Positions 47,058-56,150 of a stretch of 64,000 nt of DNA are shown in pieces; the first letter of the stretch is position 1, and each line of letters begins with the position of its first letter. Origin of the DNA: Rhodospirillales bacterium (lineage in GTDB: Bacteria; Pseudomonadota; Alphaproteobacteria; SMXQ01); NCBI GenBank assembly GCA_018666775.1, contig JABIXC010000003.1, forward strand, positions 1 through 64,000, written 5' to 3'. Below the pieces are notes generated by a model. The model saw only the letters and a list, made by a program, of their open reading frames with translations, was not told the origin of the DNA and ran no database searches. A program made the position numbers and the translations under genes.

Positions 47058-48499
47058 GCGTCCACCTGCAATGGATGATCGGCCGGGTTATTGTTCGCTG
47101 GATCATCAACCAAAGCGCCCTTCAAACTATTGGGACGGCTTTCCGTTATCGTGACATTGCGAATGGTGCCAAACAGGTCTGACACGATCCGATCAACATC
47201 TGATCCATCGTCTGGCGTAACCGACACATTAACGGCCTGAAGATAGGGGCTTCGCCCAGCCACCTGGCCTTGATAGCGCCCGGGTCGATCAAACAGAACC
47301 GGGAATGTTTTTCCAACGCAGGCTGCATTGAAAGCGCTGCTTTGATCGCCAAGAATTTTTTGCAATCGAGCCAGCCGTTCTGCTTTCACAGGCTCTGGCA
47401 CCTGATCATCAAGGCTGGCCGCCGGGGTGCCGGGCCGGGCACTGTATTTAAAGGAATACGCTTGGGCATAACCAACCTTTTCCACCAGATCGAGGGTTGC
47501 TTTAAAATCATCATCGGTTTCACCGGGAAAGCCAACAATAAAATCTGAGGAAAGGGCAATGTCGGGAAGGGCATCTCGCAGCTTTGCAACAATATCAAAA
47601 TATTCATCCACGCCATAACCGCGGTTCATTGCCGTTAAAATTCTATCGGAACCCGATTGAACCGGCAGATGTAGATAGGGCATCAGGGTCTTGATCTCAC
47701 GATGGGCATTGATCAGATCATCATCCATATCCCGGGGATGGGACGTGGTGTAACGGATACGCGCAAGCCCTTTTAATTCTGCGAGAGACCGGATCAAACG
47801 ACCAAAGCCCCATTCTTGATTGGACCCATCTGATGCGATCCCGTGATAGGCATTTACGTTTTGTCCAAGCAGGGTGATCTCGACTGCACCCGCAGCAATC
47901 AAGGTGCGGGCTTCATCCAGAATGTCTGACACCGGACGGGAATATTCTGTCCCCCGGGTGTAGGGCACGACACAAAAAGTACAGAATTTATCGCAGCCTT
48001 CCTGAACCGATAAAAAGGCGGCGCTTGTGCCCTGATTTCCGGGTTTCGAGCCTGATTCTTTTGATCGTGTAACGGGCAGGGAATCAAATTTGGGTTCTTC
48101 GGGAAACTCCGTTTCCACCACCCGGGTACCCGCCGCCGCCCGGGTCACCATGTCACCTAAACGATGATAGGTCTGGGGACCAAAAACAAGATCAACATAA
48201 GGGGCGCGGCGAACCATTTCTTCGCCTTCTGCCTGGGCGACACACCCGCCAACACCGATCAACATGGATCGGCCCGCTTCCTGGGCATTTTCTTTTAACG
48301 CACGCAATCGGCCCAGTTCGGAATAGATTTTTTCAGCGGCTTTTTCCCGAATATGACAGGTGTTTAAAATGATCAGATCCGCACCCTCCGGGGCCTCGGT
48401 CAATTCATAATCCGCGGGCGCCAAAACATCCGCCATACGACCCGAATCGTAGACGTTCATCTGACATCCATAGGTTTTGATAAATAGCTTCTTTGTCAA
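47054..48499 (-). CDS. miaB: tRNA-2-methylthio-N6-dimethylallyladenosine synthase
   Basis: A 481-residue radical SAM methylthiotransferase for A37 of tRNAs. The N-terminal UPF0004 domain ([10 protein letters not shown], with Cys at NTCHIREKA and [10 protein letters not shown]) carries the auxiliary cluster. The radical SAM motif is [15 protein letters not shown] at about residue 174. A TRAM domain lies near the C-terminus. A 20-residue tail after [12 protein letters not shown] is not part of the fold. It heads the miaB-phoH-ybeY-corC-lnt run. Confidence 0.96.
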   Translation of the reverse strand: MTKKLFIKTYGCQMNVYDSGRMADVLAPADYELTEAPEGADLIILNTCHIREKAAEKIYSELGRLRALKENAQEAGRSMLIGVGGCVAQAEGEEMVRRAPYVDLVFGPQTYHRLGDMVTRAAAGTRVVETEFPEEPKFDSLPVTRSKESGSKPGNQGTSAAFLSVQEGCDKFCTFCVVPYTRGTEYSRPVSDILDEARTLIAAGAVEITLLGQNVNAYHGIASDGSNQEWGFGRLIRSLAELKGLARIRYTTSHPRDMDDDLINAHREIKTLMPYLHLPVQSGSDRILTAMNRGYGVDEYFDIVAKLRDALPDIALSSDFIVGFPGETDDDFKATLDLVEKVGYAQAYSFKYSARPGTPAASLDDQVPEPVKAERLARLQKILGDQSSAFNAACVGKTFPVLFDRPGRYQGQVAGRSPYLQAVNVSVTPDDGSDVDRIVSDLFGTIRNVTITESRPNSLKGALVDDPANNNPADHPLQVDA

Positions 48500-48586
48500 A
48501 TCCGCGTTTTACCGCTTTTGGCGGGTATCCTGATGACGAGGCGTGGAAACAGGCCGTTTTGCATCTGGTGCTTTCAGGCTGACTTT

Positions 48587-49417
48587 CTAAGTAACATTTG
48601 CCTCCGAAGAGTCAAGCAATGTGGCGCCTTCGTTGGCCCCATCAAGCCCTTTGGCCACTGTCTGATGGCAATATTCTGCCAACGCTTTGCGCGAAGGGGC
48701 CCCCTCTATCAGGCCTTCAATGGTGACCGGGTCGTGGAACCATATTTCGGCATGAATATGTCCGATGCCCAAAACCGTCCAAAGATGGGGCATCAGGGGC
48801 ATATCCCCATACCAGGCAACCAGTGCCCGCCAATCGAATTTCATGGGCCGGCCATCAATTTGGGTATAGGCGATGGTAAACGGCTGCACCAACAGCGGTT
48901 CGTCCTCAATCCGGCGTTCTGCGACCGCAAACAGGGCACTTTTAAAGGGCAAAACCCGGGTGCCATCATTCGAGGTGCCCTCTGGAAACAGGATCAGCCT
49001 GTCGCCTGCCTGCAAACGGGCGCCTATTTCATCCCGCTGATCAGCGGCGCGCACTGCGCGGCGCTCTATAAAAACGGTCCGTTGTAACTTTGCCAACCAT
49101 CCAAACACTGGCCAATTGGCAATCTCAGACTTGGCAACAAACGATCCCATGATGACGGAACCCAAAATCGGAATATCCAGATAACTGGTATGATTGCCAA
49201 CAAACAATACCGGGCGAATATCTGTGCGTGTGCCATGCACGGCGACATCAATGCCCAAAATTTTCATGCAAAGTTTGTGATAAAAGATCGGAAGGCGGCG
49301 GGAAAAACGCAATCCCCCGATCACGCTCAGCACTTGGAACGGCAACAACAGAATTGTCACCATCACATAAGCCAATAGCCTGATTACAGCCCTTAAAATT
49401 GATCCTTTAGGAATCAT
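48587..49417 (-). CDS. olsA: 1-acyl-glycerol-3-phosphate acyltransferase, probable OlsA
   Basis: A 276-residue membrane-associated acyltransferase of the PlsC family. The catalytic motif NHTSYLDIPIL (H-x4-D) is near residue 75, and the second motif FPEGTSNDG near 146. A hydrophobic N-terminus (LLAYVMVTILLLPFQVLSVIGG) anchors it. Because it overlaps a clear olsB gene by 4 bp, the likely reaction is acylation of lyso-ornithine lipid. A general PlsC role in phospholipid synthesis is the main alternative, since some OlsA proteins do both. Confidence 0.82.
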   Translation of the reverse strand: MIPKGSILRAVIRLLAYVMVTILLLPFQVLSVIGGLRFSRRLPIFYHKLCMKILGIDVAVHGTRTDIRPVLFVGNHTSYLDIPILGSVIMGSFVAKSEIANWPVFGWLAKLQRTVFIERRAVRAADQRDEIGARLQAGDRLILFPEGTSNDGTRVLPFKSALFAVAERRIEDEPLLVQPFTIAYTQIDGRPMKFDWRALVAWYGDMPLMPHLWTVLGIGHIHAEIWFHDPVTIEGLIEGAPSRKALAEYCHQTVAKGLDGANEGATLLDSSEANVT

Positions 49418-50316
49418 GCACCCCCTGCATTACGGCTTACATCCCCGGCTTTGCCCTCTTCCGCACCCTCGTCCACCAAGCGAGCGGTCCGTTCAAAATG
49501 GCGGAAATATTTTTTGGTCACCAGATTTGTTTTTACAACAATGCAGACATCGGTGGTGTTGAACTGTTCATCCACGACCGCGCCATCCCCGATGAAGCCA
49601 CCCAGCCTGAGGTACCCCTTGATCAACGGGGGCAAGCTTGCCATGACGCGGCGCGCATTCATCGATTCTGGCTTAACCATGTCCATGTTGATGTGGCGTT
49701 CGGCACGGGCACGGGGTCGATACGGTTTGGGGGCCAAATGGAAATGATAGAGATACGATAGGGGTTCAGCCAACGCCTGAATATCCGTGCCTGGAAGCGA
49801 CGCACAGCCAAACATAATCTCGATATCATAATGAAATACATATGCCGCAATGCCTTCCCACAAAAGTTGCATGGCGGGCCGGGTTCTGTGTTCAGGGGCA
49901 ACACAACTGCGACCCAATTCAAGGATTTCGCCTTTAAGGGCTGTAATGTTGGCAATATCAAATTCTGTGGCGCTGTAAAATTGGCCCAGCTTTTCAGCGA
50001 CTGGGCGACGGATCAGCCTGTAGGTCCCAACAACCATCCCTTCCGCGTTGGAACTGCCGGAATGATCAATAACAAGAAGGTGGTCACATAAGGGATCAAA
50101 ATCATCGAAATCCCTTTCTTCCCGAACCATGTCATCGCTGGGATGGGCCGTCATTTCCCCGTAAAAAACACGATAGCGCAGATTTTGGGAGGCCCTGATT
50201 TCTGCCTCATTCCGTGCAAGGCGTACCTCTAGGTCACCGGCGCGCAAGACGCCCGAATATGGCCCTTTAACAGCCGTACGTTTGCTTTCTGCTTCTCTTT
50301 GTGATTCTGTGGTCAA
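49414..50316 (-). CDS. olsB: L-ornithine N-acyltransferase OlsB
   Basis: A 300-residue GNAT-type enzyme that adds a 3-hydroxyacyl chain to ornithine, the first step to ornithine lipids. LRYRVFYGEM, FDDFDPLCDHLLVID, VGTYRL and the diagnostic ELGRSCVAPEHR are clear. The C-terminal half has PLIKGYLRLGGFIGDGAVVDEQFNTTDVCI, cited in pieces as LIKGYLRLGG and FNTTDVCIVV. The start is a TTG with a good GGAGGG site 7 bp upstream. It is translationally coupled to the olsA-like gene. Confidence 0.9.
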   Translation of the reverse strand: MTTESQREAESKRTAVKGPYSGVLRAGDLEVRLARNEAEIRASQNLRYRVFYGEMTAHPSDDMVREERDFDDFDPLCDHLLVIDHSGSSNAEGMVVGTYRLIRRPVAEKLGQFYSATEFDIANITALKGEILELGRSCVAPEHRTRPAMQLLWEGIAAYVFHYDIEIMFGCASLPGTDIQALAEPLSYLYHFHLAPKPYRPRARAERHINMDMVKPESMNARRVMASLPPLIKGYLRLGGFIGDGAVVDEQFNTTDVCIVVKTNLVTKKYFRHFERTARLVDEGAEEGKAGDVSRNAGGA

Positions 50317-50385
50317 GACGATGCCCTCCTGAAACCTGCGCCCAAATGCAACACGGCATCTATTTCTGGGCAGGTGGGGAATGAT

Positions 50386-50799
50386 CTATTGTTTTACGGG
50401 CTTGGGAACGCAGAAAAGTTCCATCCGGTGTCCCACCAACTCAAGGCCCAATTCTTCGGCCACGCTACGCTGCAAAGATTCTATTTCTTCACTGTGAAAT
50501 TCCAGAACCTCGCCGGTACGCACATTAATGACATGGTCATGGTGATCGCTTGCACGGGCTTCATAGCGGGAACGCCCATCGCCGAAATCATGGCGTTGTA
50601 AAATATTGGCTTCTTCAAACAACCGAACCGTACGGTAAACCGTTGCGATGGAAATACGGGAATCGATCTCTGACGAGCGGCGATGAACCTCTTCCACATC
50701 TGGATGATCTTCAGCCTCAGACAACACCCGAGCAATAACCCGCCGCTGCTCGGTCATTTTCATGCCTTTGGCGATACAGATTTTTTCTAATGACGACAT
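50386..50799 (-). CDS. fur: Ferric uptake regulator (Fur/Mur type)
   Basis: A 137-residue metal-dependent repressor. The winged-helix DNA-binding part includes MTEQRRVIARVL and SIATVYRTVRLFEEANIL. The metal sites are represented by ASDHHDHVI (about residue 85) and the FHSEEIE segment. The C-x2-C pairs of E. coli-like Fur are not present. In alphaproteobacteria this group often acts as the manganese regulator Mur. It is distinct from the Irr protein 22 kb away. A large nested dyad lies between its start codon and the mucR end. Confidence 0.9.
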   Translation of the reverse strand: MSSLEKICIAKGMKMTEQRRVIARVLSEAEDHPDVEEVHRRSSEIDSRISIATVYRTVRLFEEANILQRHDFGDGRSRYEARASDHHDHVINVRTGEVLEFHSEEIESLQRSVAEELGLELVGHRMELFCVPKPVKQ

Positions 50800-50827
50800 A
50801 ATAACACTGCCGTGCGGCTCCTATACT

Positions 50828-50881
50828 GTGTGGCTCAGAACACCTGCTCGTGAGCATCCTACATCAGGTGTGTTACCACAC
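50828..50881. repeat. Nested 54-bp dyad upstream of fur
   Basis: From outside in, GTGTGG/CCACAC (50828-50833, 50876-50881), AACACCTG/CAGGTG (50839-50846, 50865-50870) and TGCTC/GAGCA (50845-50849, 50852-50856) are inverse complements. The inner two share bases, so they exclude each other. It lies 28-82 bp before the fur start codon and could be an operator or an mRNA hairpin. Confidence 0.5.
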
Positions 50882-50894
50882 CCTTGAAGAAATT

Positions 50895-50934
50895 GGGATT
50901 CACAATATTGAAATCCCGATTCTTTTTCAGAATC
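50895..50934 (-). terminator. Tandem hairpins after mucR
   Basis: GATTCT/AGAATC (50918-50923, 50929-50934) and GGGATT/AATCCC (50895-50900, 50912-50917) are adjacent hairpins within 45 bp of the mucR stop. No strong T-run follows, so termination is only probable. Confidence 0.4.
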
Positions 50935-50938
50935 AGTC

Positions 50939-51352
50939 CTATGCCTTGCCCGCTCGTTTGGTCCCAAGGCCAATTTCTTTAGCCAGAGAAGAGCGCTGGA
51001 GCGCATAATTCGGGGCGACCATGGGATAATCATTAGGCAACCCCCATCGTTCCCGGTATTCATCGGGGGTCATATTGTAAGACGTCTTGAGATGTCGCTT
51101 CAGCATCTTCAGCTTGCGGCCATCTTCAAGACAAACGATGTAATCGGGTGTCACAGACCGTTTCACCGGCACGGCCGGTTGGGGTCTATCCACATGAAAC
51201 AGGGGGGCACTTTCGATATTGGCCAAAGTGGCATAAACTTGGCGGATCAGTTCCGGCAATTCATTAATCGCCACGGCATTATTTGCCACATGAGAAGAGA
51301 CTATTTCTGTGGTAAGTAATAGAATATCGTTTGATTCTGAAGATTCAGACAT
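50939..51352 (-). CDS. mucR: MucR/Ros-family regulator lacking zinc ligands
   Basis: A 137-residue regulator of the Ros/MucR family, which controls exopolysaccharide, motility and cell-cycle genes. The N-terminal helical part is followed by TPDYIVCLEDGRKLKMLKRH and the C-terminal LPNDYPMVAPNYA, both diagnostic. In Ros the zinc ligands are C-x2-C, His and His. Here the second Cys is Asp (CLED, common in MucR) and the last His is Ser (KTSYN where T-H-Y is usual). I chose the ATG at 51352; a 27-residue extension is unlikely. It is divergent from the TusA-like gene across an AT-rich 98-bp gap. Confidence 0.88.
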   Translation of the reverse strand: MSESSESNDILLLTTEIVSSHVANNAVAINELPELIRQVYATLANIESAPLFHVDRPQPAVPVKRSVTPDYIVCLEDGRKLKMLKRHLKTSYNMTPDEYRERWGLPNDYPMVAPNYALQRSSLAKEIGLGTKRAGKA

Positions 51353-51450
51353 TGAATTCTTCCTATAGTTGGCTTTTTTGAACGCTATACAACAGCAATA
51401 CCGAAATATATATTTGAGAATTTCATCAATCAATACTTATTTTAAGAAAT

Positions 51451-51702
51451 ATGGCTGAACATTTACTTGATATTACCACTGACGTCTGTCCCTTGACGTT
51501 CGTCAAAACCAAACTGTTAATCGAACGCATGGCGCCCGGTGACATTGCCGTGGTGCAATTGCGGGGGCAAGAACCCCTCGATAACGTCCCCCGGTCTGTG
51601 CGCGAACACGGCCATGAGGTCATTTCCCTGGCCCCAAAAGACCCCAAAGCAACATCCCCCGAAGACGATCATATCCTGACCCTGCGCAAGGCCCGGGCCT
51701 GA
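51451..51702 (+). CDS. TusA/SirA-like sulfur carrier
   Basis: An 83-residue TusA-family protein. The persulfide-forming Cys is in DVCPLTFVKTKLLIE (C13). The family's C-P-x-P motif reads C-P-L-T, so the second Pro is lost. Proteins of this fold relay sulfur for tRNA thiolation, molybdenum cofactor or sulfur oxidation. The gene faces mucR across a shared promoter region and converges on rimI. It has no sulfur-pathway neighbours nearby, so its partner is unknown. Confidence 0.85.
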   Translation: MAEHLLDITTDVCPLTFVKTKLLIERMAPGDIAVVQLRGQEPLDNVPRSVREHGHEVISLAPKDPKATSPEDDHILTLRKARA

Positions 51703-51745
51703 AAGGCCGAACGAAAAGGGGGCCTGACCGAACTAAAGAGTGCGC

Positions 51746-52312
51746 CTAATCTGAAAGATTTGCCGCAAAGGTCAGGGCCGCCATGGCCGGGCCATTGTCG
51801 CGGTGATAATACCCAGGCCGACGCCCTATGGGGCCAAAGCCCCGCTTTTTATAAAGCCGCTGAGCCTCAATATTGTCTTCTGCCACTTCCAGAAACAGTT
51901 TGGTTATCAGCGTATCTTCGGCTTGCATGCGGCGAAGCTGGTCGATGACAACATCCACAAGCCCGCCACCGATGCCCCGGCCCCTGGCAGATTTTGCAAC
52001 GGCCAAAGACAATAGCTCACACTCATCCGCCACCACCCGGCACAGAGCAAACCCGAATAAATCAGGTTCTGGGCTAGAAACATCAAGGTTTTCCCCACCT
52101 GATCCCGCACCAACAGCCAAAAGTCCGAAGGCCCCGGGCATGGCCAGAACACTGCGGATGGTTGCCTCGCTCCAGGCTTCATCAAAAGACTGCCGGTGCA
52201 ATTCGGCAATCACCGGATGATGGGGCATTGCAGCAGCAATTAATGCAATGCCCTGGGGCAATCGATGCGAGGGAACAGGGTTAGAATCTGGATCGGAAAC
52301 GGGACCGGTCAT
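51746..52312 (-). CDS. rimI: Ribosomal-protein-alanine N-acetyltransferase
   Basis: A 188-residue GNAT enzyme. AELHRQSFDEAWSEATIRSVL at the start and the acetyl-CoA loop ARGRGIGGGLVDVVIDQL near residue 105 are clear, with FLEVAEDNIEAQRLYKKRGF after it. RimI acetylates S18, although many homologues have broader targets. Its ATG overlaps the tsaB stop by 4 bp, and tsaB-rimI pairing is widespread. About 25 residues before the fold are variable. Confidence 0.9.
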   Translation of the reverse strand: MTGPVSDPDSNPVPSHRLPQGIALIAAAMPHHPVIAELHRQSFDEAWSEATIRSVLAMPGAFGLLAVGAGSGGENLDVSSPEPDLFGFALCRVVADECELLSLAVAKSARGRGIGGGLVDVVIDQLRRMQAEDTLITKLFLEVAEDNIEAQRLYKKRGFGPIGRRPGYYHRDNGPAMAALTFAANLSD

Positions 52313-53034
52313 GAACGCCGTCTGGATTTTGTCGGCAGCGCCGCATCGGGGGGGCGAATATACAACGGGCGAACTGATGCGCCCTTCCCCGTTAACTCTG
52401 GCGCATCCATCTCTGCCATCTCTGCTGCCATCGCCGCCACATGGGCCGCATCGGGCGGGGTGATCCTTGATGAAAAACGGATGCGATTTTCAATTTCCCC
52501 GGCCATGTCCTTTGAGGCCATCAAAAGGTTGCGCAAAATTTCCGAACCGTCTCCTGCAATCAACATTGGCCCAGACGGCAATGCATCATTTGCGACAGAA
52601 GCAATCGTGTCTGGTTCTGAAATGGGGTTGCAGGCTTCATCAAAGGTTTGAACAAAAACGTCCCGGCGTTTGCCATTCACTGCAATCACCATATTGCGGC
52701 CCACCCGTTCTTCTTTGGGCACGGCGCGGGCAAAGGCCGCAAAGGTCGTCACGCCCACAACCGGAATGCCAAGCCCAAGCCCAAGCGCGCGTGCCACGGC
52801 AAGGCCAATGCGCACCCCTGTAAAGGAGCCGGGGCCAACGGTAACGCCGATCCTGTCTAATGCTTTGAAACCGGTATCGGCTTTCGCCATGACGTCACCC
52901 ATCATGGCATTGAGAACTTCTGCCTGCCCACGGTCCATCACACGGTTTGATGCCGCCACAATTTTTCCATCCCGCATCAATGCAACGGAACACCCCGTGG
53001 TCGCGCAATCAAGGCCCAGCACATTCATACCCAT
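52309..53034 (-). CDS. tsaB: tRNA threonylcarbamoyladenosine biosynthesis protein TsaB
   Basis: A 241-residue ASKHA-fold scaffold protein that dimerises with TsaD to make t6A37. LGLDCATTGCSVALM at the N-terminus, GVTVGPGSFTGVRIGLA and ALGLGLGIPVVGV are the family blocks. The C-terminal half is variable, as usual. Start codons at 53034 and 53028 are both ATG. It is coupled to rimI by a 4-bp overlap. It is divergent from the dipeptidase gene. Confidence 0.93.
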   Translation of the reverse strand: MGMNVLGLDCATTGCSVALMRDGKIVAASNRVMDRGQAEVLNAMMGDVMAKADTGFKALDRIGVTVGPGSFTGVRIGLAVARALGLGLGIPVVGVTTFAAFARAVPKEERVGRNMVIAVNGKRRDVFVQTFDEACNPISEPDTIASVANDALPSGPMLIAGDGSEILRNLLMASKDMAGEIENRIRFSSRITPPDAAHVAAMAAEMAEMDAPELTGKGASVRPLYIRPPDAALPTKSRRRS

Positions 53035-53133
53035 TCCCTATCCGATTACTTTCTATTCGGCACTTCTTGTTCACACCTTTTCAGGCGCGGATGATTTCTT
53101 TCCTGTCCTTGCCATGATAGTCTTGCCTTTACC

Positions 53134-53718
53134 ATGATGACACCTGCCACGCATTCTGATTCCGGTCTTGTCGAAATCACACAAAATAATTTCGATGTGG
53201 ACATCGACATTATTTATGCAAGTGCCGCCAACTTTACAGACACCCCTGTTTATAGCCGCCCCGGATGCTATCTGCACGCAGACGCCGCAGAACTTTTGAG
53301 CCGCGCCGTCGTATTGGCCCGGGAAATTGGCTATCGATTTCGTGTTTTTGACGCCTTTCGGCCAACAGAAGCACAATGGGTGTTGTGGAATCATACCCCC
53401 GATCCTGACTTTCTGGCCGATCCAAACCGGGGATCACCCCATTCCCGGGGTGTTGCCGTGGACCTGACATTGGTAGATTCCCGGGGAAAAATGCTTGAAA
53501 TGGGCACTGGCTTTGATGATTTTACCCCGCTTTCCCACCATGGATCGATTGAACTTTCGGCCCAATCCATGCGCAACCGCCACATCCTGCTTGGCATCAT
53601 GACGGCCGCTGGGTGGGATTTTTATCGCAATGAATGGTGGCATTACCAAATGTTCAATTCCAGAGATTATGCCCTCATCAGCGATCTCGCCCTTCCTGAA
53701 CCAATGATGCCTAAATAA
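53134..53718 (+). CDS. D-alanyl-D-alanine dipeptidase (VanX/DdpX type)
   Basis: A 194-residue zinc M15 peptidase cleaving D-Ala-D-Ala. The zinc ligands are in SPHSRGVAVDLTL (S-x-H-x(6)-D pattern, about residues 90-100) and EWWHYQ (near 168), and RVFDAFRPTEAQ is the conserved lead segment. There is no signal peptide, so action in the cytoplasm on cell-wall turnover products is likely, as for DdpX. No van regulatory or ligase genes are nearby, so this is not a glycopeptide-resistance cluster. Confidence 0.9.
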   Translation: MMTPATHSDSGLVEITQNNFDVDIDIIYASAANFTDTPVYSRPGCYLHADAAELLSRAVVLAREIGYRFRVFDAFRPTEAQWVLWNHTPDPDFLADPNRGSPHSRGVAVDLTLVDSRGKMLEMGTGFDDFTPLSHHGSIELSAQSMRNRHILLGIMTAAGWDFYRNEWWHYQMFNSRDYALISDLALPEPMMPK

Positions 53719-53822
53719 CAAAATGGCCAATCGTAACGAAAGATCAATGCTTGTCTCATAATGTCCCCCGTCCATAATAGACACGGCGAATACATAACTG
53801 TGGCGCTCTGGGGAAAATTAGC

Positions 53823-54890
53823 ATGAACAAGCTGACGACAACGCTTTCAAATGCGCTTTTGGCTGGCGTGATCAGTCTCCTGATCAGCGCTTGGTCCGGT
53901 GTGTCCAAAGCCCAGGAAATCAAAACCGCATCAAAAATCGGCACCAATTCAGCCGTGGTCATCATGTATCACCGATTTGGTGAAAAAGCCCTGCCAACAA
54001 CCAATATCCGGATTGATCAGTTTGAAGCCCACATGAAAGAGCTGACATCTGGCAAATACACCATCCTTCCTTTAAGCGAAATTCTTTCCGCACTAAGACA
54101 GGGCCTGCCACTTGCCAATCATACCCTGGCCATCACCATTGATGATGCTTTCACCTCTGTTTATCGCGAAGCCTGGCCCCGGCTGCGCAAAGCAGGGCTG
54201 CCCTTTACCCTGTTTGTCGCCACGGATGCCATTGAACGTGGGACCAAATCCTATATGTCATGGGACCAAATCCGCGAACTGGCAAATGGTGGCGTGACCA
54301 TCGGCAGCCAAACCGCAAGCCATCCCCATATGCCAGTATTAAGCCCGGCCCGAATGCGGTCTGAGCTGCAAAAATCCAACGCCCGGTTTGAAAAAGAATT
54401 AGGCGCGCGCCCGACCCTTTTTGCCTACCCTTACGGCGAAGCCAATCAAGCGGCAATGGCCGCGGCGCGGGAAGCTGGGTTTGTTGCATCCTTTGGCCAG
54501 CATTCAGGCACCTTGCACGGACAGGCGAATTTCAATTATCTGCCCCGTTTTGCCATGAATGAAAATTATGGCAGCCTCAGTCGCTTTCGTATGGCCGCAA
54601 ATGCGCTTTCTCTTTTTGCCACAGATATTTCGCCGGTTGATCCAACCCTGGGGGCCAACCCACCCGCCTTTGGGTTTACCGCAGGCAAACAGATCAAGGA
54701 CATAAAGCGCATCGCTTGTTATTCATCCCGGCACGGCAAGGTCGCGCCAATGCATTTAGGATCTGGCCGGGTCGAGGTTCGTTTTCCGAACGCCTTCTCA
54801 CCGGGACACGGGCGCGTCAACTGTACCCTGTCTGCCCCAGGCGGGCGCTGGCGATGGTTTGGGCATCAGTTTTTTATTCCCAAAAAATAA
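53823..54890 (+). CDS. Secreted polysaccharide deacetylase family protein
   Basis: A 355-residue exported protein with a signal peptide of about 31 residues ending in VSKAQ. The NodB fold shows VVIMYHRFGE, ITIDDAFTSVY (the catalytic Asp pair), and SQTASHPHM, where a Gln stands in the usual His position of the S-x-x-T/S-H-P motif. YPYGEANQAA and AGFVASFGQHSG follow. The last 80 residues form a separate beta-rich part with two Cys (IACYSS, VNCTLS). The substrate is probably a cell-wall or envelope glycan. A bidirectional terminator follows. Confidence 0.85.
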   Translation: MNKLTTTLSNALLAGVISLLISAWSGVSKAQEIKTASKIGTNSAVVIMYHRFGEKALPTTNIRIDQFEAHMKELTSGKYTILPLSEILSALRQGLPLANHTLAITIDDAFTSVYREAWPRLRKAGLPFTLFVATDAIERGTKSYMSWDQIRELANGGVTIGSQTASHPHMPVLSPARMRSELQKSNARFEKELGARPTLFAYPYGEANQAAMAAAREAGFVASFGQHSGTLHGQANFNYLPRFAMNENYGSLSRFRMAANALSLFATDISPVDPTLGANPPAFGFTAGKQIKDIKRIACYSSRHGKVAPMHLGSGRVEVRFPNAFSPGHGRVNCTLSAPGGRWRWFGHQFFIPKK

Positions 54891-54895
54891 CGCAT

Positions 54896-54928
54896 AAAAA
54901 ACCCCCGGAGAACGTCCCGGGGTTTTTT
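54896..54928. terminator. Bidirectional terminator between deacetylase and Bax-like gene
   Basis: AAAAAACCCC (54896-54905, one extra C next to it) and GGGGTTTTTT (54919-54928) form a stem with A/T tracts on both sides. It serves the convergent genes on either side. Confidence 0.8.
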
Positions 54929-54949
54929 ATAAATTAGGTTTCAAGTTGA

Positions 54950-56050
54950 TCAGGCATCTTCCATTTTTCTGGCCCCATCAAGGGATTGACTAAGTTTGGC
55001 CTTATCAAGGGTGCGAAGATTGTTGACCCTGACAATGGCCTTGATGGTTTCAATATAGTCATCGCCGCGTTCAGAATACCGGCCCAGTGTTTCAACCAAA
55101 CGAAACGAGCCCATATCTTTGAACGCTGCGCGCAGGTCTGAACGGACCTGCCTGAAATGAACATACGCGCGATGCGAATTAAGGTTCAGCGCATAAGACC
55201 GCACACCATCCAAAAGCCGATCAAATGATTTCACATTGAATGTATGTTCTTGCGCGCCCGCATTGGGCTTGATTCCTGCCGCTGTTTTATAGGTGCGCTG
55301 GCCGAACAAGGCTCGACCTTCCTGGGCGAACCGAGATGTTCCCCAGCCACTTTCTTCGGCCGCCTGGGCAAGCGCCAGTGAAGGTGGAATCACATCGACC
55401 TTTAGCAGAAGGCTTTTCGCCTGACCGGGCTTTACGCCATAGCGCACATACTGCGCATCAAGCCAGGATGCACTCTTGCTGGCGATCGTTTCACCCCGAG
55501 ACAACATCGCTGTCAATTTTTCAATGCGCGCCCGAGATGCCGTCAATTCTTCGTTGATGCGCAAAATAAGCGGCAGCATCATTTTGATAAAAACTGCCTT
55601 GCGGGTATCAATAGAACGAAGGTGGCGAATGTCGTTAGGCATGGCTTTAACAAAGACACGGGGCACCCCTGCACCGGTACGGATATCTTCAAGGCGATAA
55701 CCGATGGCGCTAAATTTTTTGTAAAGTTTTCCTGCACTGCCCGGCACCACGGTCACGCCCGTGGGTTTTCGGATCGTGATATTTGCCGTACGGAAGACAC
55801 TGCCCATTTCCATGTCAAAATCGGCAAACCCGACATCAGACATTTGCACTGGCTTCATTGCCATGCCAAATGCCACTGCACCCACCAGGGCACACGCGAC
55901 GATGGCTCGAGGCTCTTTCACCAAAGCCACGCCAAGCGCAAAACGGGCCATCTGGACCCGTAGCGGAGATGACACCCGTGCCGTAAACCGGCCGCTGCCT
56001 TTTATCGTCTCAACCAAAAACATGACTATTCTCTTGTTCGTTTTATTCAT
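54950..56050 (-). CDS. Bax-type glucosaminidase-domain protein
   Basis: A 366-residue protein with an N-terminal membrane segment at about residues 35-70 and a C-terminal mannosyl-glycoprotein endo-beta-N-acetylglucosaminidase-like domain, as in E. coli Bax. The segment LALAQAAEESGWGTSRFAQEG carries the likely catalytic Glu (about residue 243), followed by ALFGQRTY, SYALNLNSHRAYVHFR and YSERGDDYIETIKAIV. Such enzymes trim peptidoglycan. The region between 90 and 210 is family-specific. It stands alone on the minus strand, with about 100 bp to nfuA. Confidence 0.85.
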   Translation of the reverse strand: MNKTNKRIVMFLVETIKGSGRFTARVSSPLRVQMARFALGVALVKEPRAIVACALVGAVAFGMAMKPVQMSDVGFADFDMEMGSVFRTANITIRKPTGVTVVPGSAGKLYKKFSAIGYRLEDIRTGAGVPRVFVKAMPNDIRHLRSIDTRKAVFIKMMLPLILRINEELTASRARIEKLTAMLSRGETIASKSASWLDAQYVRYGVKPGQAKSLLLKVDVIPPSLALAQAAEESGWGTSRFAQEGRALFGQRTYKTAAGIKPNAGAQEHTFNVKSFDRLLDGVRSYALNLNSHRAYVHFRQVRSDLRAAFKDMGSFRLVETLGRYSERGDDYIETIKAIVRVNNLRTLDKAKLSQSLDGARKMEDA

Positions 56051-56150
56051 TCTGCCACTCCCACTGGTCTTGATAGACCGCGAAAAATGGCCAGCCCCAA
56101 CTAGCCGCTTCTTTTGACATTATCCTGCATCCGGCCTCTTGGCCTTGTTG

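Noticed and set aside
53134-53718. Vancomycin-resistance gene cluster
   Set aside because: The VanX-type enzyme stands alone, without ligase, dehydrogenase or two-component genes; housekeeping DdpX-like turnover is more likely.
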